Source: Blepharisma stoltei (Eukaryota > Ciliophora > Heterotrichea > Heterotrichida > Blepharismidae). Taken from it: 64,000 bases of DNA. How positions within the stretch are numbered: the first letter of the stretch is position 1; each line of letters starts with the position of its first letter. Of the stretch, positions 22,380-33,600 are shown piece after piece. The stretch is taken from the NCBI GenBank assembly GCA_914767885.1, contig CAJZBQ010000038.1, forward strand, positions 186,001 through 250,000, read 5' to 3'. The position numbers were made by a program, and so were the translations under genes. Under the pieces are notes generated by a model. That model saw only the letters and a program-made list of their open reading frames with translations. It was not told the origin of the DNA and did not search any database.

Positions 22380-23011
22380 ATAAAGTAGTCAATGATTGTA
22401 TGACTGTTTCTTCCTCTGTAGGTAGAAATATCTTTTTTCGTTTAGTATAAAAAATCCTGAATCTTTGATAAATTTCATAAAGTTCTTCCCTGGGAGATCA
22501 TTTTTATAATTCCTCTGATTTTCTAAAATTACTTTTTGGATTTCTGTCATTAAATTTATATATTCATCTACTGATTTGTCATTTTGGTGATTTGTCACAA
22601 CTGGCGCATAGACTGTTAGAATTAAATTATTTTCTATGATCACTGCAGTTATTCTATGGTTATGGGATTGTATATTGTTGATTTTGTTTGCTAAAGATTT
22701 GTGAATTAGTAATCCTGTTCCTCCTGAACCTCTATATCCTGCTGTTGGTCCGTTATTACCTATTCATATAAATCCTTGGATATTAAAAAAGTATTTTTCA
22801 ATCATGTTTCAGCTATTCCTAAAACAGTTATATTGTTTTCTATCATAGCATTTCTCAAGTTCCTTTTCCCTATATTATCATTCTTAATTCCTGATATATT
22901 AACAAATCCATAAATTTGTGAATCTTTAGTTTTGTACATTCTTTTGGATATGGAACAGCAACTTCTTCTTTTTCTGTAGGTATCATATCTCCTTTTCTCA
23001 ATCTTGTACAT
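22380..23011 (-). pseudogene. Duplicated, damaged endonuclease domain of the LINE
   Basis: It repeats the N-terminal endonuclease of the downstream ORF2: FVNISGIKNDN, NNITVLGIAETW, TVYAPVVTNHQNDKS, KFIKDSGFFILNE. A frameshift lies in a T-run near 22785. The block equivalent to GDFNAH plus about 20 residues is deleted (NDLPGKNFMKFIKD). The two copies are clearly similar but diverged. Confidence 0.7.
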
Positions 23012-23099
23012 GGTATTTTAATGAATTTTTCTTCCTCACAAATTTTTATCATGCAAATAGGTTTTTGGATTGTTCTTAAGGTCATTGCTTCATATTTAT

Positions 23100-24190
23100 A
23101 TAAATTTGTAGGCCTTTTTGATGTTTTATCCTCTTCCTCGCCTTTCGTAATAAATGGGTTTTCGAACTCAATTTTCTTTCTTTGGCTGTAATTCAGAAAG
23201 GATTTATATTCTTCCTTTGCTTCAATTTTTTTGAGAAATGGATTATCAGTCTTACTATTTTGGTCATCTTTTTCTCTTAAATCTGTGCATTTTTCACTTA
23301 TTTTATTATCTGTAACTTGTAAAGGTATTTCTCTTTATGTGTTTTTTCATTGATTTTATTAATTTGAGATCCTAAGTAATTTGAAGTGTTTAATTTTATC
23401 TCTCTTTGGCTTTCTAGAAATCTTGATTTGTAGTTTCTTCTCTCTTAATTCCATTGTCTTTTCATGATTGCTTACTAAATGACCAATTTCTTGACATTGA
23501 GAGCATTGTAGAGTCCCTGCCATGTCTGATTCAAATTGATTTATTTCCTATAATTAAAGCATTTGATAACTCGAATGCTTCTTCTAGACTTTGAAATTCT
23601 GCATAAATTTGATATTTTGACTCTGGGATAAAATTTAGTGTTTGTCTAATTTCATCTTGAAAAATTGTATCTTGTGCACAAATTTCTCTAATCTTGCATT
23701 TTTTGCTGTAGAGCTTCAATTGCCCCCTCAATTGCAATATCAGGAGTAATATAATATCAATTCAATATCTTTTGAAATTGATTTCTCCTCCTAGTAGGAA
23801 AGGGCCAATAGGTACAACAATCTTTTTATCTTTAATGTCATCTCAAATGCGTTCAATTTCATAAAATCTCTATAAGCTGATTTCTTTTTGAAGATGATGA
23901 CTCCATCTCCAGATGGTAATTTGAAGCATCTTAGAATTGTGTCTGGAGGGAAGTTTTCATTAAGAACTGTGCAAAATTTCACGAAGACTTCTTTTTTCTT
24001 CTTTTGGTCAGCTTTTTCGAGAAATTTCGAAAAGTAAATTTTCACTGACTATTGTAAAAACTCTTTCTCATTAGGAATTTGGATAGGATCTGTTTCTGAA
24101 TCATAGTAAAATATGATGCTTGAAGGCAGGAGTTGTAATTCAGTTTCTTCTGCTCCAATGAGAGCAGGAATCGAAAGTGAATTTTCCAGC
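23100..24190 (-). pseudogene. LINE ORF1 remnant with zinc knuckle
   Basis: From ATG near 24190 a frame begins MQRKLENSLSIPALIGAEE, is broken by TAG near 24053, continues to about 23815, then frameshifts. A CSQCQEIGHLVSNH motif near 23470-23505 is a C-x2-C-x4-H-x4-H zinc knuckle, common in nucleic-acid-binding ORF1/Gag-like proteins. It lies directly upstream of the endonuclease copies. The reading order after the frameshift is inferred. Confidence 0.55.
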
Positions 24191-24300
24191 TTTCTTTGCA
24201 TTTTAATAGTTGAAAATAAAGATGAAAGCTGAGTTGATAGTAAATTAATAATTTAGAAGAATGCAAACTGTTATATAGAGAAGCATTGAGGATAATTAAT

Positions 24301-25662
24301 CTCAAAAAGCAGAGAAAGTGGGAGAGGATTATAGTAAGTGAGGAGCTTGAATACCTGCACTGAAAGAAAAAGCGAAAGATGCTATGATTACTGCTAAAGA
24401 CGAGACTGCTGAGAACTTCAAAACAAGAGTAAAGTTGAGGAAAATGGAGATAAGAATTTAGATTGTAAATTTAAAATATAATTTTTCGATATGTCTAAGT
24501 AGAACATAAAACATAATTAAATATGGCTTCTCAACACGGGTATAGCTCTCTAACAATACAACCTCGAGTACATATATTTAAAAATATCTACAAGGTTTAG
24601 CCAAATCAAAAGGATTAACGCCAAATGAGTAGATTTTATTTATAGAAAAAGCTAATATAGGGCAAAAGATTGACTTATAAGAGATATTGGTGTAAAATCT
24701 GATATTCTATTTTCACTTTCCCATCAGAAAATATTTTTTTCCTACATTCCGATTTGAATATACAAATCCATTATCTGCAAACAAAATTAGTGAAAAAAAT
24801 TAATTTGGCTTGCATTAATTTTTGGAAAATCCATTACTGCGCTCGCATAAAAAATAAATGAGTAACTTAAGGCCGGCATAAATTAACCTTTTAATATCGC
24901 CTGCCCTATCCTCTATTACTAATTCTAAAAGTTTCCATATGCCTTCATGACATTCAATCCTCTGAATTTTTCGTGAAAATGAGCTAATAACAAAAATTAA
25001 TATTTTTCCATGTAGTAGTGAGAAAATAAAACATTTCTATTCTCTTCCAACTTTATATTTTTTTTTGAATTTTTGGCAATAATCTTTAGATATTTCTAAT
25101 TTATTTTGATAAAAAGGCTATTGATGCGATAATTTGATCTTTTACAATAATAAAAGCTATTTATACAATGAAAATTCTGCTATTTCTGCATCCATGAACT
25201 TAATTTTTGAATTTTATGCACGTGAATAGCCAGCTTTCCTGGCACTGCCTTTGAGTGATTATGAAAATGTGCCAGCGAAGAAGAATAAAAAACTAATCTA
25301 TTTCTAATCGTGAAAATTATGAAATTTTAATGCAATTTGTTTCAGCAATGTTATAAAAAATTATATGAGTCTTCAAGCTGCACATCTATGAGTGAAGATT
25401 AAGATAACTCAACCGATAGGTCTCATAATGAAATAATCGAGTTTAAAATTTCCAGTTTTATAGAGATAGGATATTTTTGCTCATCCCTTCATCATTCTAG
25501 ATTTAAGGAAATTTAAGATCCCAAATACTTTTTTCAATAGTAAAGCAATCAATAACCTTTAATAAGCCTAAAGCAACGCATAATAAAATAATTATAACAG
25601 TATACAATTATGGAGAATTTTGATAAAAAAAATTAAACCATAAAATAATAATTTTTATTATA
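24301..25662. other. Non-coding, 5' flank of LINE and of GPx gene
   Basis: A+T-rich sequence without a recognisable ORF, RNA gene or terminal-repeat element. The LINE 5' UTR may extend into its first 150 bases. Confidence 0.5.
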
Positions 25663-25746
25663 ATGGATGGTCTCAAGATTCTTTTGAAAAATTATCATTT
25701 TTATTATTTTGTCTTAATAGAAATTTTTGATAAATCCTATATTATA

Positions 25747-26271
25747 ATGGGTTGTGGAAATATTAGGCTTCCTCCTCTTACACAAGATTCAATATATGAC
25801 TTCTCAATGAAAGACATTGAAGGAAATACGATTTCCTTATCGAAATACCAAGGCAATGTCTTAATTATAACCAATGTAGCATCAGGCTGTGGACTGACCA
25901 AAAGAACTTATTTAGAATTAAATGAGCTCTACAATAAATACAAAGCCAGAGGACTAGCTATTCTTGCTTTTCCTTGCAACCAGTTTTTCTGCGGAGAACC
26001 TGGATCCAGTGCAGACATCAAAGATGCTGTGAAACACAGTTTAAGGGTCGATTTTGATTTATTTGAAAAAATCGACGTCAATGGAGAATGCGCATGCGAA
26101 ATGTTTAGATTTTTGAGGGAAAAAAGCTCGCTTAAAGGATGCAAAATCGGATGGAATTTTGGGAAGTTTATAATCAATAAGCGAGGAAAAATTGTGAACT
26201 ACCATGGACCTAGAAAAATGCCTTCAAGCTTCGAGAGCGAAATTATTAAGTTGCTAGATGAACAGAATTAA
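25747..26271 (+). CDS. Glutathione peroxidase (thioredoxin-fold thiol peroxidase)
   Basis: An intact ORF of 174 codons before TAA, starting at MGCGNIRLPP. An upstream in-frame ATG (25663) would add 28 hydrophobic residues. I prefer the inner ATG because it places MGC at the N terminus, a possible acylation site, and gives the usual family length. Family signatures are NVASGCGLT with the peroxidatic Cys48, FPCNQF with Gln79, and WNFGKF with Trp136-Asn137, together the catalytic tetrad. The family reduces hydrogen or lipid peroxides using thioredoxin or glutathione. The usual resolving Cys of the CTRFK segment is replaced (VKHSLR), although Cys115 and Cys117 lie nearby. There is no IES. Confidence 0.9.
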   Translation: MGCGNIRLPPLTQDSIYDFSMKDIEGNTISLSKYQGNVLIITNVASGCGLTKRTYLELNELYNKYKARGLAILAFPCNQFFCGEPGSSADIKDAVKHSLRVDFDLFEKIDVNGECACEMFRFLREKSSLKGCKIGWNFGKFIINKRGKIVNYHGPRKMPSSFESEIIKLLDEQN

Positions 26272-27664
26272 CAGAGTTCCCCAATAGTCGGGGAGTTATA
26301 CATTAAGTTTAGTCTTTATTTCTATTAGAATATTTTGTATCTTAACAGGGTTTTTTTTTGGCGGTTATATATATGGTTTGAGAATTTATTAATATATCAA
26401 ACAGAATTTGATTTTTTTATATTTCATCAGATGATTTTCAGCTAAGGTTACAGAATTCAACTAAATTTGTTTTTACCAGTATAAAGCAAGAAACGATAAA
26501 GAAATTGATGGAGTTTTCTTTAATAAAATTCAAGTCCTTTTCTGTTAAAAAGATAAAAATGTTTTTAATTAAGCTAATCGATTTTTTTTTAAAAATTAGT
26601 ATTTCCTTCTTAATCTCGTAAGCACAATAATTTTTTTATCATATTTAGTTTTATTTTTTCAAAAAATTTAGGACTTTAAATCAGAGTAAATATATTTTAT
26701 TTGTATATAAAATTAATTTGCTTAAAAGCATAAATAGATCTTAGGTTAGTTTATTAGCATTTTAGTCAAAATAGGCTATTTCTGACCTGCTGATAGATGA
26801 GTTTTTATTTTGGCAATTATGCCCATTTTGAAATATATAATCTATAAAATAAGAGTTATTTAATATATAATTTGCTTTTTGAATTAATTCTAACTCCCCT
26901 CATTTAAATTAAATTTTTTAAAGCAATTAACCCCCTTTAAATTGGAACAAAATTTTATAAGTAATAATCATAATTTTTATGCAAACAGCTTTTATAAAAT
27001 ATTGATGCCACCAAAATCAAATCTTTATGGATAGCTATTTTATTTTGAATAATAGAGTGAAAAATAATACTATTTGACTAATCTATTATATATGCGACTA
27101 TCACCGCAGAAAAGAAGTGCTAATCTTACCCTTATTAACTGAAAAGGTGGCATCATGGCCATTTTAGTTTATCAAGTCCAAATAAACTCACTTCCTCTGA
27201 CACTGATAGCCTCACGAGCTGCTTTATGTTTTCTAACTTCTTCCTTGCCTCCTGCACATGTTCTGCTTAAGGGTTTCTCACTCCATAGAGAGGATAAGTG
27301 GTGAAAAGCTATGCCTCCTAAAAGCAAGGATCAGGTCTCAGGGGCTGCAAAATGCCTAATACTGCTTGTCTGGCATACCTGAGCAAAGTTCACTGGTAAA
27401 ATCAAACCTCATAACAATAAAACGTTGAAGATAGAACCATTTTTTATTATTGTAGAGTGAAGCTATTTAAACAAAGTTAACATTTTGAATCGATAATTTT
27501 ATATAAAATTTAACCCTCTAGATTAGAGCAGATTCTAAAGGAAGATTAAATAAATTTTTACTGTCCTAGGTATTCTCTAGAAAATTTTATTATCTCACTA
27601 ATTTCTCATCTCAATCATGATTTATTTATTCCATAATTAATCAGACGATTTAACTCTAATTTAT
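26272..27664. other. Non-coding region between GPx and RNF213-like copy 1
   Basis: A+T-rich sequence with no gene. It contains a degenerate family-B-like element (26891-27546) into which a GC-richer repeat of unknown type (about 27100-27420) appears inserted. Confidence 0.5.
26891..27546. mobile_element. Degenerate family-B-like element with internal repeat
   Basis: TAA then CTCCCCTCATTTAAATT at the left and an inner AACCCCCTTTAAATTGGAAC near 26930 match family B. The right end is poorly conserved (TAA at 27547-27549). There is no paralogous empty site, so the limits are tentative. Confidence 0.4.
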
Positions 27665-30600
27665 TTAATCTCTTCCTTTCTTCCAATTTTTCTGCGGTTT
27701 TGATACTTTCTTTTTGACAGCACTAGGCTCTTGATGCAAAACCTCAGCTTTACGAGAATTTATATTATGATTTTTTGCATAGAAAAATTCATATGCGTTT
27801 AATGAATGGGAAATCTCAATTGAAATTGGGAAAATTTCACCTAGACTATCAATTTTCCCTTGGTCAACATTAAGGTCCCAAAAATCATATCTCACAATAT
27901 ATGTGTTTAGCTTATCCTCAGGATTCAAATTTGCTGTTGAATTTCTAATAATAAACCTCATTAGTGCTTCTTCTATTTGTAATCTACTTGGATATAAGTC
28001 AGGATTAATATCAACTTTTTTGATAAGCTCTATAATAGAATCTTCTACTATATTAGCTTTTTCAGTTAATTTGTATTCTGGATTTATGAAACCCTTTGTA
28101 AATGGGAAATATTTTGCTTCAACAATCTGATATAGAGAAATGACATATTCCAGCTTAATTTCTGATATTCTTGTCCTATCTCTCAAATAAGTGGAAATCC
28201 TTAAAGAGTTTAGCTTTGTGCAGAAATCAATAACAGAGCAGTTATTTTCTCTTTTGGAATACCGAAGGTAGCAAAGAACACGATTAAATGATGTATATAT
28301 ATCTTTAAGCTTTATTGCATAATCCATTTTTGCCTCTTTTTCTAATTCACTGAAAAACAATTCAACATGATGCAATTGCTCTTGCTCCAATGATTTTTGT
28401 GGGATTATTTCTTTTATTTCCATTAAAAGTCCTGACTCTTCACTGGTTATATTTATAAGCTCTCCCTGATATTGGATTAAATCAAGTCTACTTGTATCAA
28501 TGAGTTTCGCTAAAAGTAGCTTTTTAGTTATTAATTTTTGCATCCTTTCAAAGTCATAAATAATTTCTTTTCCTTTGCCATATATAGGGTTACACAGTGA
28601 GCATGTTTCAAGAAGATGTGTATCATCTATATTAAGCGATATTATATTTTGCTCTTTTAGCTTTTGTAAAGGGTATTTTGCTACCTCCTTATGATTTTCT
28701 TCTTCGCCTTGTGGGGTTTCTTTATTTCTAAAGTTATTTGAAATTACTGTTCTAATTTGTGAGAGATATTTATTTTGAATTTCTCCAAGTTCAATTAAAG
28801 CAGCAGCCATATACATTCCGCCATCCATTACTTTATTGTCAACAAGAAAATATGCGAGCGGAGTGTCAATGGTAAATTCATTTATAGGCTTTAATTCTTT
28901 GCAGCCATAATGGAGATATTTAATTCCTTTATATTTTCACGCTTCTAGCTCTTCCAATTAATTTTTTTTTTATTAAATCCAATATGAAAATTTATATAAA
29001 ATAGATAAAGTATTGTGATTTAAATAATTTTAGAATTGCTTGTGCTGCATAATGGAGTAAAAATTTAGTAAATAGTGGCTGTATTTCTGGATTTGAGTTT
29101 ATTGCTTCTCCGACAGTAATTTTATAAGCGCCTGCACGCAGGATTTTATGGTTATATATATCAAATAAGCTGTTTGTAAATTCAATAATCGGGTATAATG
29201 ATTCAATTTTTCCAATTTCATCAGAATTATTTAAAAATGCATTAATCAGTCTAAATTCGTTTGGAGACTGGCCTAATAAAAACCGATTTTTCATGTTTTC
29301 GAGTGAAGGTTCTTCTTTATTCCTGAAAAGTTCTATATAAGGATAGTTTTTATCTTCAGTTAAATTGAAAAACTCATATAAATAATCTTTAAAAGAATAC
29401 TCGATTTCAAAGTTCTTTTTAAGATAATTTGAGTAATCGGCGATTGAATTTTGTGAGTTTAAGTTAGGACTAATCAATTTATTTTCGAAACGTTTTTCGA
29501 ATTCATCCCTTATCGTAGATGATTTTGAGCCAACATTATTTTCAAGTATCAGCTCGTCTAGGTTTGCTAATATTTTATATACCCATAAATAGCCAGAATC
29601 AGAGTGACTTACTCCCCCTTTAAATAAAAACAAAGCATCGGTGAAATTTGCATTTTTTGGGTATTTAGCCCTCATTTAAATTGGATCAAAATGATGAAAA
29701 TATTAATTTTTATAAAATTATTTTGAACAAAATGCAAGTAGAATGCTATTTAAGCAGTTTTCACACTGAATTGATTAATTTTTATTTAATTCTCCATAAA
29801 AATAAATTAAAAATATTCAAACTATTGTGCTCAATTTATGAATTTTAACAAATATTAAAAGATGGAAGAAAATACTAGTTTTTGTAAAAAATTTTTTAGC
29901 CTAATTTAATTAAAAAACTGCAAGTAGGATTCTATTTAAACAGTTTTCACACTGAATTGATTTGATTTTTTAAATTAATTCTTTATAAAATAAATTAAAA
30001 TCATTTTTAAGATTTTAAAAATATTTTTTACAGAGGACAAATTTAAATATTAAAACAATAAACACTTTAAATTGGAGCAGGTTTTTTTCCAACATAAAGG
30101 GGGAGTTAGTTCTAGTAGCTTTTCATAATCTGATTTTATTGATCTTCTTAACTCCTCCTCCCTTAGTGAGTAATCAAAATATATTTTGGTTGGGCTATAA
30201 TTTTGTGTTTAAATTTTTACCCTTTATAAATTGTTTTTTTCAAAAATTTAAAATATGCCAATTCGCAAAATTTGACATTTAGTTTGCAAAATTTATGGTT
30301 TTAGAATGCAAGCTGTTTAAATTTCAACAGAATCATCTAAGATTTGTTATAATCGTTATCATTATATATTAATCAAATTTTTCCCCGTTTACAAAGGGTG
30401 AGTAAGCATTTACTGCTGGATTCATGCAAATGAGAAGAGTTTATTAATGTTTCAAGCTCTTTTTCATTAATTGATCCTAATTGATGTAATACAAAAATGA
30501 TACTGCATAAAACAAAATGCTCACTCCCCCTGCGAGCTAACAAAAAAATTTTTAAAGAAATACCAATTCGCAAATATTTTTTAAATTGTTTTAGATTAAG

Positions 30601-33600
30601 TAGAACAAGCCAGAGATTTCATTATACTAATGGGGTTTTGGGCAAATCAATAGAGATTTTCCAGTGCTTTTGTTCGCTGATGGATGGGAAGTCAGCAAGA
30701 TAGCTGGCTGGATTTAGACCTCGAATTGAGCTTGTTTCTCCTATTAGTGTTCCAAAGAAGCTTAAACCAGTTTCAGCTTCTTTGCGATGTCTTAGAACAG
30801 CTTTTTCAACAAATTCACGCGCTTCTCTATCAGATAGATTCACATGTCCTTCTCTTTCTACCAACTTATGGCGACTCCCTCCTATTTTTCTTCCGCAGAA
30901 AGGACACAAAGATTGTTGAGTAGGACCTCCACACCTTGTTACCGGATAAATATAGTCACAGTCAATAGAGCATTTATAGGTACTGCCATTTGCATATTTT
31001 TTACTCCAAGTATTAGTTATAAAGGAATCAAAATTATTGTGAATATCTTGAATATACTTATGCAATTGGTTAGGTTCTGCTGCAAAAATATATTGGCTTT
31101 TAAATCTTTCAATTAAACCATCTACAGAGCCATTTTCATTGAAGAAAACAGATGAAATCGGATTTTCCAATTGACTATATGACAATGCGACTGTAAAAAC
31201 TCCTAATGTTGTTAAAATTCTATGTAATTCTATATCTGGTGTATTTGTTTCAAGTCTTAAATCAGAGCCAATTGGGAAATTATTGATGAAGCAGACAAAT
31301 ATATTATAAAATTCTTTGCCAAGACTATTAAGAATCTCATCCCCCTTGCGACCTAACCATATAATAATATTTTTATTCATTTCTTTTTCCTTTGAATAAA
31401 TTGAAAATATTTCATTTAAAAATGCAATTCCTAAGGCAAGCTTTTGATCAGGGCTTTGAATTTCAATTAGAATTCTATCATTTTCATTTTGGTCGCCGGC
31501 TTTATTCAAAATGTTTCTGAGGAGTCTTACATTGTTTTTATAAATTTCTGAAATTCTAGGGAACACTAAAAATGAATCTAAATTTAGTTTGATTTGTGGC
31601 TTTTTTTCTTCTTCGAGCTCTTTTATGCGTCTAGTTCAATTGAGATTGGGATACTCAAGTATAAAGTTGCTTGCTTCAACTCTGTAAGAGCGAGCAAGAT
31701 TTTTATTCGATAATGGAGAGTTAATTTTTTTATAATTTTGAAAAGTAAATATAATTAATTTAAAAAAGTTATGTTTAAGAATTCAAATTTTATTAAATAG
31801 TTTATCTAAAAAACTTGATTCTCAAATAGTTTTGCTTACTCATAAAAGGGGAAATTAGTTCATATCCTTTAATTAGTAAAATTTTTTTAATGCAATATAG
31901 CTTTAAAGTATCACCTATATCTGATTTAGTAATTATTCTATCAATATTTTCTAAAATTTCAAAATCTTCATCAAGCTTTTGCGCAAGAGCACAGCAGTAA
32001 ATATCAAGATATATCTTCACCAAAATTAATGAGATTAGTTTTTTTATTCTTGGCAAATTGATCTCATCATAACGCGCTTTGTTTAAAAAATATTCAAAGA
32101 AAGTAAAGTCTCTAAGCCCTTCTTTATAAAATTTGTTATTTTCTTCACTTTTAAGCAATTTTTCTAACTCCCCCCCCTCCGTGAGTGAACAAAACCATTA
32201 GAAAAATCGCTATTTTTTGCCCAAAACCCACCCTCCGTGAGTGAACAAAAATTTTTTTAATAGAAAAAAAAATTATAGAAAAAAATTTTTGATATATAAA
32301 TGATAATTAGTATAATGAAATCTAGAGCTAATTCTGTTTAATTTTAAACGAATTGCTTTTTTAAAACATAAATTTTATAAATTAAATTAATATTTGCTTT
32401 CCAATTTTTGCGAATTAGGATTTTTTAAATTTCGAAAAAAAAAAATTTTTTATAAAATTTATATATAAATTTTTTTAAAAAACCCCCTCCGTGAGTGAAC
32501 AAAATTTTTTTTTTTCACTCACGGAGGGGGGGGGGAGTAAGCTATCACCAAAAATTATACCAAATTTACTACAGATTCCTTTATTTTCCAGAACTTTTTC
32601 AATGCCTTCTAAGTAATCATTATTTTCCAGCTCAAAATCGGCATTAAAATTATTTAACTCCCCTAGTTTTGGGTAAAAGCCCACCCATCATGCACGAACA
32701 AAAAATTTTAATTAAAAATATTTTTTATATATAAGTGATAATTCTCTATCTAATTATGTTATAAAATATAAATTAAATTAATATTTGTTTTAAATTGGAA
32801 TTTTTAAATATAAAATATAGCTTTTTTAAAAAAAAAAATTAATCTTCTCCAAATGAAACAAAATATTTTTTTCTTCGCTCATAGAGAATGGAATAAGATA
32901 TTTTTTCTTAATTCGTGCATTGAATTCTCAATTTCCGATTTATCTTCAATAATATTCATAATTTTTGTTGAAAATTGTCAAAATTCTTCATTTTCGAGCT
33001 CCTCAGCAATATTTACTATATATTGTGGATCTATATTAATCTGAAGCTTAAGGAAAGAGCTCATAAATTTGTGATATTGCAAGGAGTTTCTATAATGATT
33101 TTTCACATTTTCAAGAATATAACGTGCAAAATTTTCATTATATAAAAATGTATCTTCTTCTTTATTGCCTATTGATATTATAGATTAAATAGCGTGATGC
33201 CCTCTTAGCACCTGTAGCCGTAGATTCATTGGAAAAGTAGGGGAACTTTTGAAAGGGAGAGCAGCGTTCGGGCTTTCCTTTGACTTTTTTTGAGCGCAGT
33301 GTAGAACTCGCTGAATGCATGCTCATATATTGTGAGGAAATGGTTCGTCTGAGTTAAAAGGAGATGCCTAGAAAGGCCAGAGAGCGTTACTTGGCCAATC
33401 GTGCAAAATTTTCTAGTGCGATAGGCCTTACATTCTTGGCTTCGAGCTCTTTTTTAATCACAAATTTTCTGGACTAAACAGCTGATGCACAGCATGGTGA
33501 CCCAGTATCTCTGACTCTCGAGCAGCTAGGCAATCCGTCGTCCATCAGGAGCAAAACAGTGTAAAGCAGTGTACTGACTGGCAAGCAAGCTGTGGATCGT

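Larger units (their letters stand above)
19858..24300 (-). mobile_element. Degenerate non-LTR retrotransposon (LINE)
   Basis: Read on the minus strand the order is an ORF1 remnant (about 24190-23100), a first damaged endonuclease domain (about 23011-22380), a second endonuclease domain (22065-21340) and a reverse transcriptase (20850-19858). The RT C-terminal region and the 3' end are absent. That is unusual, because LINE copies normally lose the 5' end, so a rearrangement is likely. The 5' limit is uncertain and no target duplication was found. Confidence 0.8.

Noticed and set aside
25929-26177. Antisense ORF
   Set aside because: It is a shadow of the glutathione peroxidase gene, whose motifs are clear on the plus strand.
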